The notes under the pieces: generated by a model
Database searches by the model: none
Told to the model about the DNA's origin: nothing
What the model saw: only the letters and a program-made list of their open reading frames with translations
Assembly: GCA_023248365.1 (NCBI GenBank)
Contig: JAHFER010000017.1
Span: 1 to 14,321 of the forward strand
Length of the DNA: 14,321 nt
Reading direction: 5' to 3'
From: Nitrospirota bacterium
GTDB taxonomy: Bacteria; Nitrospirota; 9FT-COMBO-42-15; HDB-SIOI813
Shown: piece by piece, positions 5,114 to 12,162 of the stretch
Numbering within the stretch: position 1 is the stretch's first letter
Layout: every line of letters starts with the position of its first letter
Translations under genes and position numbers: made by a program

Positions 5114-7210
5114 TTATTTTAACAATCTCAAACCGTTTATAATTACAAGAATCCCGCCAACTTCGTTAATAAGTATCCCCGGCAATAGACCGACCCAGCC
5201 CACGAGCGCCATAGGCACCAGGAAGGCAATGACAATCAAAGACAGTACGATGTTCTGCTTTATGTTATTTATGGCCCTCTTGCTCAGGGCAATGACAAAC
5301 GGTATTTTTGAAAGATCATCCGACATTAGTACCACATCACCCGTCTCTATGGCTACATCTGTACCTGCTGCGCCCATGGCAATCCCGACATCCGAGGCCA
5401 CCATGGCAGGAGCGTCGTTTACGCCATCGCCTACCATACCCACCGTCCCATACTCATTCTTAAGCGCCTTTACAGCATTTAATTTTTCTTCCGGAAGAAG
5501 CTGGGCCATGTATCTATCAACCCCTGCCTCTTCTGAAATTGCCCTGGCTACCTGTTCATTATCACCTGTCAACATAATGATTGATTTAATTCCGATGTTT
5601 TTAAGTCTCCTTAAGGCTTCCTTTGCTTCAGGCCTGAGCTCATCCCTAACCGCAATTATGCCCATCAAACTCTTCTCTCCTGTCAGGACGATGACCGTCT
5701 TCCCCTCCTTCTCAAGATTTTTAATCTTTTCCCCGGCCTCTGGTGTAAGAACACCGAGCCTTTCACACAGGTTCAAGCTTCCTATGCAGTAGGTTTCTCC
5801 TTTTATAACTGCCTTTGCCCCCATACCGGGGAGAGCCTCGAACCCTTCCAATTCATTTATAGAAAGCCCATTTCCCCTTGCTTTATTCAGGATTGCCTCC
5901 GCAAGCACGTGCTCTGAGCGGCTCTCGATGGAGGCGGCGACACTGAGCAGGATATCCACGGTTATCTTCCCGAATGGAACGATGTCTGTCACAACTGGCC
6001 TGCCGATGGTCAGCGAGCCGGTCTTGTCAAAGGCTATCGCCTTTATGCGGGATGCGGCCTCGAGGTGGGCGCCACCCTTGATCAAGACCCCGTGTCTGGC
6101 CGCGTTGGCAACGGCTGCCACAACAGAGACAGGGATCGAGAGGGCTATGCCGCATGAACAAGATACCACGAGCACGACAAGCCCCCTGTAGAACCATTGA
6201 CTGAACTCCCCCACGAAGATGGTCGGAACAATTATTACCAGAAGGGCGAGGACGAACATGGAAGGGGTATAGTATCTGCCGAAGGTCTCCCCGAACCTCT
6301 GGTAGCTCGACTTTCTCGCTTCCGCCTCTTCGACATAGTGGATTATCCTTCCGAGGGTAGTATCCTCAAATGGCTTTGTTACTCTTACTTCTATCATGCC
6401 CCTCTGGTTTATCGACCCTGCGAAGACTTCATCCCCGGGCCCCTTTGATACTGGGATTGATTCACCGGTGATAGGCGACTGGTCCAATGACGAAGTCCCG
6501 TTTGAAACCTCTCCGTCAAGGGGTATCCTTTCTCCGGGTTTTATAATAATGGTATCGCCTACCGCTACATCTTCGACATTCAGGAGAACCTCTTTTCCAT
6601 TTCGTTTTACGAGCGCCTCCTTCGGGGCGAATTCCATTAATTTCCTTACCGCCCCTCTTACCCTGTCAGAGGCATAGGCCTCAAGGATGTCTCCTAGGGA
6701 GTAGATAAGTACCAGCAGCGCCGCTTCCTCCCAGAGGCCGAGCGCTATTGCTCCTATAGCGCCTGCCACCATAAGTGTCCTAATATTCGGCCTCAGGGTT
6801 TTCAAGGCGGCAATGCCCATCTTCGCCGGATAGTATCCGCCTATAAGGGTAGCTGCCGCGTACAGGAAAGCAACCGTTTCATGGAAAAGACCCAAAATAT
6901 GTTCCAGGAAAAATGCTGCAAGAATAATGAAACCGCAGGCCGAAAGGGTCAGAATCCTCGGCTCTCTCCACCATGGCGCTTCTCTTTTGACCTCTTTCTT
7001 CAGACGGGCCTTCATCCCGGTCTCATTTATGGCCCTTATGATATCCTGCTCGTTAATAAGGTTTTCATCAAAGACAGCATTCATGCTCCCCGCCATGGTG
7101 TTTACCTTGAAGGAGACTACCCCCTTGAGCCCCAGCATCCTGGCCTTTATTATCTTCGCCTCATCTTCACAGTCCAGGCCTTTGATAAATACTATTATCT
7201 TTTTATTCAT
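5114..7210 (-). CDS. P1B-type heavy-metal-translocating ATPase, atypical CSC variant
   Basis: The protein has 698 residues from the ATG at 7210, which has GGAAG 4 bases upstream and begins the HMA fold directly. The frame stays open to an ATG at 7246, and a GTG at 7225 with AAGGGAG upstream is another option. Residues 1-70 are an HMA-like domain with GLDCEDE, one Cys and Glu instead of CxxC. Eight membrane helices are expected. The actuator TGE is at 248-250, phosphorylation Asp395 is in DKTGSLT, the TGDN motif is at 548-551 and GDGVNDAP at 594-601. Departures from the family: CSC (351-353) where CPC is usual, Ser399 for Thr in DKTGT, SEHV (432-435) for SEHP, and Glu683 where Zn/Cd ATPases have Asp in the last helix. 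The Lys of Zn/Cd pumps in the preceding helix appears to be Ile. All catalytic residues are present, so it is probably active, but the cargo is uncertain. It is divergent from the arsR-type gene, which likely represses it. Confidence 0.9.
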   Translation of the reverse strand: MNKKIIVFIKGLDCEDEAKIIKARMLGLKGVVSFKVNTMAGSMNAVFDENLINEQDIIRAINETGMKARLKKEVKREAPWWREPRILTLSACGFIILAAFFLEHILGLFHETVAFLYAAATLIGGYYPAKMGIAALKTLRPNIRTLMVAGAIGAIALGLWEEAALLVLIYSLGDILEAYASDRVRGAVRKLMEFAPKEALVKRNGKEVLLNVEDVAVGDTIIIKPGERIPLDGEVSNGTSSLDQSPITGESIPVSKGPGDEVFAGSINQRGMIEVRVTKPFEDTTLGRIIHYVEEAEARKSSYQRFGETFGRYYTPSMFVLALLVIIVPTIFVGEFSQWFYRGLVVLVVSCSCGIALSIPVSVVAAVANAARHGVLIKGGAHLEAASRIKAIAFDKTGSLTIGRPVVTDIVPFGKITVDILLSVAASIESRSEHVLAEAILNKARGNGLSINELEGFEALPGMGAKAVIKGETYCIGSLNLCERLGVLTPEAGEKIKNLEKEGKTVIVLTGEKSLMGIIAVRDELRPEAKEALRRLKNIGIKSIIMLTGDNEQVARAISEEAGVDRYMAQLLPEEKLNAVKALKNEYGTVGMVGDGVNDAPAMVASDVGIAMGAAGTDVAIETGDVVLMSDDLSKIPFVIALSKRAINNIKQNIVLSLIVIAFLVPMALVGWVGLLPGILINEVGGILVIINGLRLLK

Positions 7211-7295
7211 TAGGCTTCCAATCACAACATCTCCCTTCAAATGCATGCGTTATTCAATCATGAAGGATTTATAAGGACGGTTTCGAATTTCTTCC

Positions 7296-7324
7296 TTGAA
7301 TCTTACTACAAAACAAAGTATAAT
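7296..7324 (+). promoter_or_regulatory. sigma70-type promoter for the ArsR-family gene
   Basis: TTGAAT (7296-7301), a 17-base spacer and a perfect TATAAT (7319-7324). The start of transcription would fall near 7331, inside the 14-bp palindrome, about 28 bases before the ATG. Confidence 0.7.
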
Positions 7325-7328
7325 TCAA
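7300..7328 (-). promoter_or_regulatory. promoter for the P1B ATPase, overlapping the arsR promoter
   Basis: On the minus strand TTGAAT (7328-7323), a 17-base spacer and TAAGAT (7305-7300). It occupies almost the same bases as the rightward promoter, so the two cannot easily be used at once. A repressor at the adjacent palindrome would block both. Confidence 0.5.
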
Positions 7329-7329
7329 T

Positions 7330-7343
7330 TCATCATATGATGA
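7330..7343. promoter_or_regulatory. putative ArsR/SmtB operator
   Basis: TCATCATATGATGA is a perfect 14-bp palindrome over the predicted arsR start of transcription and next to the ATPase -35 box. ArsR/SmtB repressors typically bind AT-rich dyads in exactly this position. Binding is inferred. Confidence 0.6.
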
Positions 7344-7358
7344 CATATTGAGGTATGT

Positions 7359-7733
7359 ATGGCTAAATCCAAAGAGGGAATGTGTGAAGTTCTATATGTA
7401 AACACGAAAGCCGTGAAGAAAATCGCCGCCCGAATGGCCTCCGGGGATGTTATTTCGGTGATGGCGGAGACATTCAGCTTGCTGGGCGATTCCACACGTT
7501 TACGGGTAGTTCAGGCACTATCCCATGGGGAACTGTGCGTTTGCGACTTGTCCGCCATGCTCGGGGTCGGGCGCACCGCCGTATCGAATCACCTGCGCCT
7601 TCTTCGCGGCATGCGGCTTGTTAATTATCGCCGGGATGGGAAACTGGCGTACTATTCTCTCGCCGATGACCACATTGCAGGTTTGCTGGCCGAGTGCCTT
7701 GAACACGTTCAAGCAATGTTGACGGCTTCGTAA
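7359..7733 (+). CDS. ArsR/SmtB-family metal-responsive repressor (CadC-like)
   Basis: The protein has 124 residues; GAGG stands 5 bases before the ATG. The winged helix spans about 34-108: LLGDSTRLRVVQAL, then the metal-binding alpha-3 motif ELCVCDL, the recognition helix VGRTAVSNHLRLLR, and the wing RRDGKLAYYS. Cys60 and Cys62, with the N-terminal Cys9, match the thiolate site of CadC-type sensors for Cd, Pb or Zn. The alpha-5 site of SmtB is only partly present: Asp103-x-His105 and His116 are there, but Ala119 stands where Glu is usual. The last four codons and the stop (ACG GCT TCG TAA) lie in the left end of a MITE-like element, so the original C-terminus has been replaced. It is divergent from the ATPase and probably represses it and itself until metal binds. 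Confidence 0.92.
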   Translation: MAKSKEGMCEVLYVNTKAVKKIAARMASGDVISVMAETFSLLGDSTRLRVVQALSHGELCVCDLSAMLGVGRTAVSNHLRLLRGMRLVNYRRDGKLAYYSLADDHIAGLLAECLEHVQAMLTAS

Positions 7734-7880
7734 AAAGCTCCAGGTGCAAGGCGCACAAATCCTGAGGAATGAGGCGTACTTCGTTGCTACGCCGCAATGA
7801 CGAAGGATGCAGCGCAACGCCGCACGACCCATTGCATTTACTTCGTAGCAATGGGTACCCCGCTTTTTACGAAGCCGTCT
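7721..7880. mobile_element. MITE-like element with 18-bp terminal inverted repeats
   Basis: GACGGCTTCGTAAAAAGC (7721-7738) is repeated perfectly inverted at 7862-7879. The element is about 160 bp. ATGTT occurs on both sides (7716-7720 and 7881-7885), consistent with a 5-bp target duplication, allowing one extra T at the right end. The inside has no gene but can form hairpins, e.g. CCCATTGC (7828-7835) with GCAATGGG (7848-7855). It is non-autonomous by size. The left end supplies the stop of the arsR-type gene; the right end supplies a likely -35 box for the ZIP gene. Confidence 0.8.
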
Positions 7881-7894
7881 ATGTTCTGTATAAA
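7866..7894 (+). promoter_or_regulatory. hybrid promoter made by the MITE right end
   Basis: TTTACG (7866-7871, inside the terminal repeat) is separated by 17 bases from TATAAA (7889-7894, outside the element). The -35 matches 4 of 6 positions and the -10 matches 5 of 6. Transcription would start near 7901, just before the AAGGAG at 7915-7920 that serves the ZIP gene. Confidence 0.45.
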
Positions 7895-7926
7895 AGTTTT
7901 GAGTTATTGAAAAGAAGGAGTATCAT

Positions 7927-9009
7927 ATGAGTTTTACACAATTGTTACTGCTCGGCGCAATAGCCGGATTTACGATTTTTCTGGGCCTTCCGGTTGCCGC
8001 CCTCACAACCAAACCCAGGATGCGCGCTCTTCTCAACTCTCTATCCGTGGGGGTACTCATCTTCCTCCTGATCGAGATAGCCTATAAGTCACTTGAGATG
8101 GTTGAAGAGTCCGCAAAGTCCGGCTTCATGGGGGGTGGTTTATCCGATTTTTTCCTCTTAGGTCTCATCCTGGTCATTGGCCTTTCTGTCGGGCTGCTGG
8201 GGCTGACCTTTTTTGAAGAGCACTTCATCGGTCTGGCCAAGGAATCAGAGCCCGAAGTACGATCCAAGCGGCTCTCATTGATGATCGCCATCGGCATAGG
8301 CTTTCATAACTTCAGTGAAGGGCTGGCAATTGGGCAGGAATATGCAACGGGGGCCATTTCTCTGGCATTTCTACTCATTGTTGGGTTTGCGTTGCACAAT
8401 GCGACAGAGGGTTTTGGAATCGCGGCTCCGCTAAATCTACAGAAAGTAGACTGGAAGTTTCTGGCCCTCGCGGGTTTTATCGGAGGGGGCCCTACCTTCC
8501 TTGGTACAATCGCAGGGTCATACTTTATATCCTCCAGGCTTGAATTGCTTTTCCTTACACTCGCAGCCGGTTCTATCCTCTACGTAGTAGGAGAGCTGAT
8601 ACATCTTGGAAAACTGCAGGGGCAGCACAGGACGGCCATGGTTGGGATACTGCTTGGTTTCTTCCTGGCATACGGTTCGGAACTTTTCATCGAGGTGGGT
8701 ATGTCAGTTACGGCTAACCAGCAACAGGCCTCCAGAACCATTATTGTCGAGGCATCAGAGTTCAGGTTTAGTCCAGCGACGATAAGGGTTACCGAAGGAG
8801 AGGTTGTTAAGTTTATTGTGAAAAACACAGGGGAAATACCTCACGAATTTAAACTGAAAGCACTTGGAGTGGAGGTTGTCATCCCGCAAGGCAAAAGCGT
8901 TACTATCACCGTCCGGCCTCCCAAAGCTGGTGTATACAATCTTGTCTGTGATCGCCCAGGCCACTTAAAGGCTGGAATGCAGGGCGAACTCATCGTTAAG
9001 CCGAGATAG
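7927..9009 (+). CDS. ZIP-family metal transporter fused to a cupredoxin domain
   Basis: The protein has 360 residues; AAGGAG stands 6 bases before the ATG. Residues 1-256 form a ZIP (GufA-like) permease with about eight helices. The two metal-site helices carry HNFSEG (127-132) and HNATEG (157-162), the places of the HNxPEG and HExPEG motifs, with Asn158 replacing the usual first Glu and no Pro in either. ZIP transporters move Zn, Fe or Mn inward. Residues 271-358 are a cupredoxin, FRFSPATIRVTEGEVV followed by the four type-1 copper ligands His306 (IPHEF), Cys341, His346 (CDRPGH) and Met351 (GM). The last ZIP helix ends outside the membrane, so the cupredoxin would face the periplasm, as it should. 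The fusion is uncommon to my knowledge. It follows the arsR-type gene on the same strand, with a MITE between. Copper delivery, capture or redox coupling of uptake are all possible. Confidence 0.88.
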   Translation: MSFTQLLLLGAIAGFTIFLGLPVAALTTKPRMRALLNSLSVGVLIFLLIEIAYKSLEMVEESAKSGFMGGGLSDFFLLGLILVIGLSVGLLGLTFFEEHFIGLAKESEPEVRSKRLSLMIAIGIGFHNFSEGLAIGQEYATGAISLAFLLIVGFALHNATEGFGIAAPLNLQKVDWKFLALAGFIGGGPTFLGTIAGSYFISSRLELLFLTLAAGSILYVVGELIHLGKLQGQHRTAMVGILLGFFLAYGSELFIEVGMSVTANQQQASRTIIVEASEFRFSPATIRVTEGEVVKFIVKNTGEIPHEFKLKALGVEVVIPQGKSVTITVRPPKAGVYNLVCDRPGHLKAGMQGELIVKPR

Positions 9010-9074
9010 AGGCTGAAATAAATTCAGCATAACATGATGACATTATAGAGAGGCTTAACTGAACAGTATTGGGC

Positions 9075-9377
9075 TTAACTGACTTCTTTCATCTCAGCCT
9101 TGCCGTCTACAAGCTCTTTTAACTCTTTGCCTGCCTTGAAAAAAGGTACTTTCTTATCCGGAACCTCGACTGTCTGTCCGGTCTTTGGGTTTCTCCCCTC
9201 CCTGTTGCGCCTGCTCCTTATCCTGAAACTGCCAAACCCTCTTATCTCAATCTTGTCCCCTTCTGCAAGGGCCTCTTTGATACTGTCGAAGAGTATATTA
9301 ACCACAATCTCTGTCTGTTTCTTTGTCAGAATTGAGGTCTTAATTGAAACTCTTTCAATGAGATCAGTCTTGGTCAT
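9075..9377 (-). CDS. ihfB: HU/IHF-family DNA-binding protein, IHF beta-like
   Basis: The protein has 100 residues, the usual size. A GAGGAGGG ribosome binding site precedes the ATG at 9377. The N-terminus MTKTDLIERV and the central GDKIEIRGFGSFRIR followed by RNPKTGQTVEVPDKKVPFF are characteristic of IHF/HU; Pro at the arm tip (RNPKTG) is the residue that inserts into DNA to bend it. Position after rpsA and sppA matches the conserved location of ihfB. It lies 13 bases after the sppA start codon region, reading leftward, so it is probably cotranscribed. HU and IHF subunits are hard to tell apart by sequence alone; the beta call rests on N-terminal resemblance and gene order. Confidence 0.85.
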   Translation of the reverse strand: MTKTDLIERVSIKTSILTKKQTEIVVNILFDSIKEALAEGDKIEIRGFGSFRIRSRRNREGRNPKTGQTVEVPDKKVPFFKAGKELKELVDGKAEMKEVS

Positions 9378-9390
9378 CTAATCCCTCCTC

Positions 9391-10290
9391 TTAATATGTC
9401 AGAAGATATTTCAAACTGAATCCGCCTTCTCTGCCGGTAAGTTTATTGCCTGCGCTTATCAAGTCTATTAATGACTGGTTTCTTATCATGTCAATTATAG
9501 AGAACCGTTTCTTTTTCTCCAGCAACGAAGGTTCTCCCTTGATTCCTGCCAGCTTTGCAGTAATTTTTATCGCATCCTGCATATTCCCTAACTCATCCAC
9601 AAGTCCTATCTTTTGTGCCTGTCTGCCGGTAAAGACCCTTCCATCTGCAATAGCTCTGACCTTCTCCTTGTCAATACCGCGTCCCTGTGACACTGCTTCT
9701 ATAAACTGGTCCTGTGTATCATCAATAACACCCTGTATCAGATCTCTTTCGTCCTGGGTCATTGAACGGAACATTGAACCTATATCCTTGTACCTGCCGC
9801 TCTTTACCACTACACTTTCCACGCCAACCTTTTTCATAAGACCGCTGATATTTGCAAGTTCAAGTATAACCCCAATACTGCCGGTAATTGAACCTGGATT
9901 TGCAACAATCTTATCCGATGCGCTGGCAATGTAATAACCGCCTGAAGCAGTCACAGCGCCCATAGAGGTTACTATCTTCTTTTTGCCTTTATTTCTGATC
10001 TTTTTTACTTCCTGGTAAATTTCCTGGGAGGGAGCAACTGCTCCCCCGGGACTGTCAATCCGGAGGAGAATTGCCTTTACTGAATCATTTGAACTATATT
10101 CCTTTAATTCTTCTATAACCTCATTAGAGTCAAGGATTACTCCTTCAATCCTTACAACTGCGATTTTTTCACCAGTAGTCCACGACCAGCTTCCCAGGCC
10201 AATGGTCACAATATATGCTGTTATAAAAATGAAGACAGCCACACCAAATAAAGAGAGAAACATAAATAATATAGGGTGTCTTTTCCTCAT
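9391..10290 (-). CDS. sppA: signal peptide peptidase SppA
   Basis: The protein has 299 residues, the short single-domain form (E. coli SppA is about twice as long). Residues 8-32 are a membrane anchor, so the protease faces the periplasm. The S49 peptidase domain follows: RIDSPGGAV at 77-85, the nucleophile Ser116 in MGAVTASGGYY, the ITGSIGV segment at 135-141, and the general base Lys168 in SGRYKD. It degrades cleaved signal peptides in the membrane. The stop lies 13 bases before the ihfB-like start and the start lies 10 bases after the rpsA stop, so the three genes are one transcription unit. Confidence 0.93.
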   Translation of the reverse strand: MRKRHPILFMFLSLFGVAVFIFITAYIVTIGLGSWSWTTGEKIAVVRIEGVILDSNEVIEELKEYSSNDSVKAILLRIDSPGGAVAPSQEIYQEVKKIRNKGKKKIVTSMGAVTASGGYYIASASDKIVANPGSITGSIGVILELANISGLMKKVGVESVVVKSGRYKDIGSMFRSMTQDERDLIQGVIDDTQDQFIEAVSQGRGIDKEKVRAIADGRVFTGRQAQKIGLVDELGNMQDAIKITAKLAGIKGEPSLLEKKKRFSIIDMIRNQSLIDLISAGNKLTGREGGFSLKYLLTY

Positions 10291-10300
10291 TATATTAGCT

Positions 10301-11995
10301 TCAGTCCTGCGTTATCTTCCTTGCAGCCTCGCCTAAAGTAATACCTCCGCCGCCTCCCTGATTCTCCATGTACTCTGCTACCTCTGCCCTCTCCCGGTCT
10401 TTGTTGTGTTCTTTAATAGACAGGGCAATCTTTTTATCGGCCAGGTCAATCTTAACCACCTTGGCAGTTACCTCTTCACCTGCCTTTAGCACATCTTCAG
10501 CCCTGACAGGAGGTTCTACGCCTGACTCACTTACATGAATCAGTCCTTCTACCCCCTCTTCAAGCTCAACAAATATACCAAAATCAGTGATCCTCACAAC
10601 CTTACCCTTAGCAACACTGCCTACAGGATATTTTTCAGGAATCTCTTTTGACCACGGGTCACCGGCCAACTGTTTCATACCTAATGAGATACGTTGTTTT
10701 TCCTTATCAATCTTAAGAACTATTGCCGAAACCTTCTGCCCCTTCTTCAGCATCTCAGAGGGGTGTTTTATATGTTTCAGCCATGACATATCAGATACAT
10801 GTATAAGACCGTCAATACCCTCTTCCAATCCAACAAAGGCCCCGAACTCTGTAAGGTTCCTTACTTTGCCTTCTATAACAGTTCCGGGTTGATACCTGCT
10901 TTCTATTACCTCCCAGGGATTTGGCTCGATCTGTTTTAGCCCAAGGGAGATCTTTCTGTTCTGTTTATCCAGATTCAATACTGCCGCGGTAATAGTCTCG
11001 CCCACTGAAACAACCCTTGACGGATGCTTTACTTCGCCGCTCCATGACATATCAGAGATATGTATAAGCCCTTCTACCCCATCTTCAATCAGGACAAAGG
11101 CGCCATAATCAGTAATACTCACTATCTTCCCCTGAAGCCTCGAATTTATCGGATATTTATCATCAACCGTTATCCATGGATCCGGAGTCTTTTGCTTATA
11201 TCCGAGTGATACGCGGCCCGTCTCCTGATCATACTTCAACACCTTTACAGATATCTTTTCTCCAATCTTAAATACCTCTGAAGGGTGTCCAATACGGCCC
11301 CAGGAAATATCAGTAATATGAAGAAGTCCATCTATACCACCAAGGTCTACAAATACCCCATAGTCAGTAATATTTTTCACATATCCATCTAACAACTGAC
11401 CTTCCTCAAGCGCCTCTAAGGTCTGCTCACGCATCTTTTTAATCTGCTCTTCTATCGTGGCACGCCTTGATACTACAACATTGCCCCGTTTCTGGTCCAT
11501 CTTGATAATCTTGACATTACAGATCTGGCCAACCATCCTGTCAAGGTCTTTGATAGGTCTGACATCTATCTGGGAACCCGGCAGAAACGCCTTAATGCCT
11601 ATATCTACATTTAAGCCGCCCTTGACCTTACCCGTAATCTTTCCACTAACAGGTTTTCCGAGTTTATATAACTCATCCATCTTCTCCCAGATTTTTCTCC
11701 TGTCAGCCTTCTCCTTAGATAACAGAATATTCCCTTCCGTGTCCTCTCTCTCTTCTATAAAGACCTCTATGCTGTCTCCCGGCTTAACTGCCTTAAGCTC
11801 TTCAGATGAGAACTCTGAGATTGGAATCGTACCTTCGGATTTGTATCCTACATCTACAACAACACCATTAGGAAATACGCCGATTATCTGGCCCGTTACT
11901 ATCCCCCCTTCTTCGATTCTCTTAAATGATTCCTCATAAAGTTTCTCCAATTCCTCGGATGAAACCTTATTGTTTTGAAACGGTTTGTCCGTCAT
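10301..11995 (-). CDS. rpsA: 30S ribosomal protein S1
   Basis: The protein has 564 residues, full length for six-domain S1. The S1 OB-folds lie at about 29-98, 114-180, 198-267, 284-353, 370-441 and 457-527. Domains 3-6 carry the repeated pattern TDYGxFVxL...GLxHISDMSW followed by KVLKxDxE..RxSLGxKQ. The first two, more divergent, serve ribosome binding in the family; the later ones bind mRNA. Residues 546-551 are a Gly-rich stretch before a short helical tail. GGAGGTGG stands 9 bases before the ATG at 11995. A dispersed repeat upstream lies between this gene and plsC. Confidence 0.97.
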   Translation of the reverse strand: MTDKPFQNNKVSSEELEKLYEESFKRIEEGGIVTGQIIGVFPNGVVVDVGYKSEGTIPISEFSSEELKAVKPGDSIEVFIEEREDTEGNILLSKEKADRRKIWEKMDELYKLGKPVSGKITGKVKGGLNVDIGIKAFLPGSQIDVRPIKDLDRMVGQICNVKIIKMDQKRGNVVVSRRATIEEQIKKMREQTLEALEEGQLLDGYVKNITDYGVFVDLGGIDGLLHITDISWGRIGHPSEVFKIGEKISVKVLKYDQETGRVSLGYKQKTPDPWITVDDKYPINSRLQGKIVSITDYGAFVLIEDGVEGLIHISDMSWSGEVKHPSRVVSVGETITAAVLNLDKQNRKISLGLKQIEPNPWEVIESRYQPGTVIEGKVRNLTEFGAFVGLEEGIDGLIHVSDMSWLKHIKHPSEMLKKGQKVSAIVLKIDKEKQRISLGMKQLAGDPWSKEIPEKYPVGSVAKGKVVRITDFGIFVELEEGVEGLIHVSESGVEPPVRAEDVLKAGEEVTAKVVKIDLADKKIALSIKEHNKDRERAEVAEYMENQGGGGGITLGEAARKITQD

Positions 11996-12070
11996 AAAAT
12001 AACCACCTCCAAATTTTTTCTGTTAATTTAACATATTTAGATAAAAAATCATAGTGATATTTTAACACCA

Positions 12071-12141
12071 CGTCATTCCCACGAACGTGGGAATCCAGAG
12101 CATAGGCGACACTCTGGATTTCCGTTTTCACGGGAATCACG
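12071..12141. repeat. dispersed palindromic repeat upstream of rpsA
   Basis: A compound palindrome of 71 bases. ATTCCCACG (12075-12083) pairs with CGTGGGAAT (12086-12094); AATCCAGAG (12092-12100) pairs with CTCTGGATT (12112-12120); and CGTCATTCCC (12071-12080) pairs with GGGAATCACG (12132-12141) with one mismatch. The stems compete. Palindromes of this CGTCATTCCC type are common intergenic repeats in many bacterial genomes. No other copy is in this window. Confidence 0.65.
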
Positions 12142-12162
12142 ATTCGGGGATTTTCGAGTGAA

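Noticed and set aside
5022..5792. 256-codon open frame on the plus strand
   Set aside because: It starts inside the bidirectional terminator and is antisense to the conserved C-terminal half of the ATPase; its composition is that of a shadow frame.
7518..7851. Open frames on the minus strand and in another plus frame across arsR and the MITE
   Set aside because: They overlap the clear ArsR-family gene and the non-coding terminal-repeat element.
9012..9028. GCTGAA/TTCAGC hairpin after the ZIP gene as terminator
   Set aside because: Only 6 bp of stem and no T-tract on either strand; too weak to call.
9052..9082. Direct repeat GGCTTAACTGA at 9052-9062 and 9072-9082
   Set aside because: Only two short copies at the end of the ihfB-like gene; no link to a promoter, attachment site or element was visible.
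9446..9934. 162-codon plus-strand frame opposite sppA, and similar frames opposite rpsA, cmk and aroA
   Set aside because: All are complements of strongly conserved genes and have no ribosome binding site or family resemblance.
12001..12060. Promoter directly upstream of rpsA
   Set aside because: TTAAAA and AT-rich words are present, but no -35/-10 pair with good matches at 16-18 bases was found.
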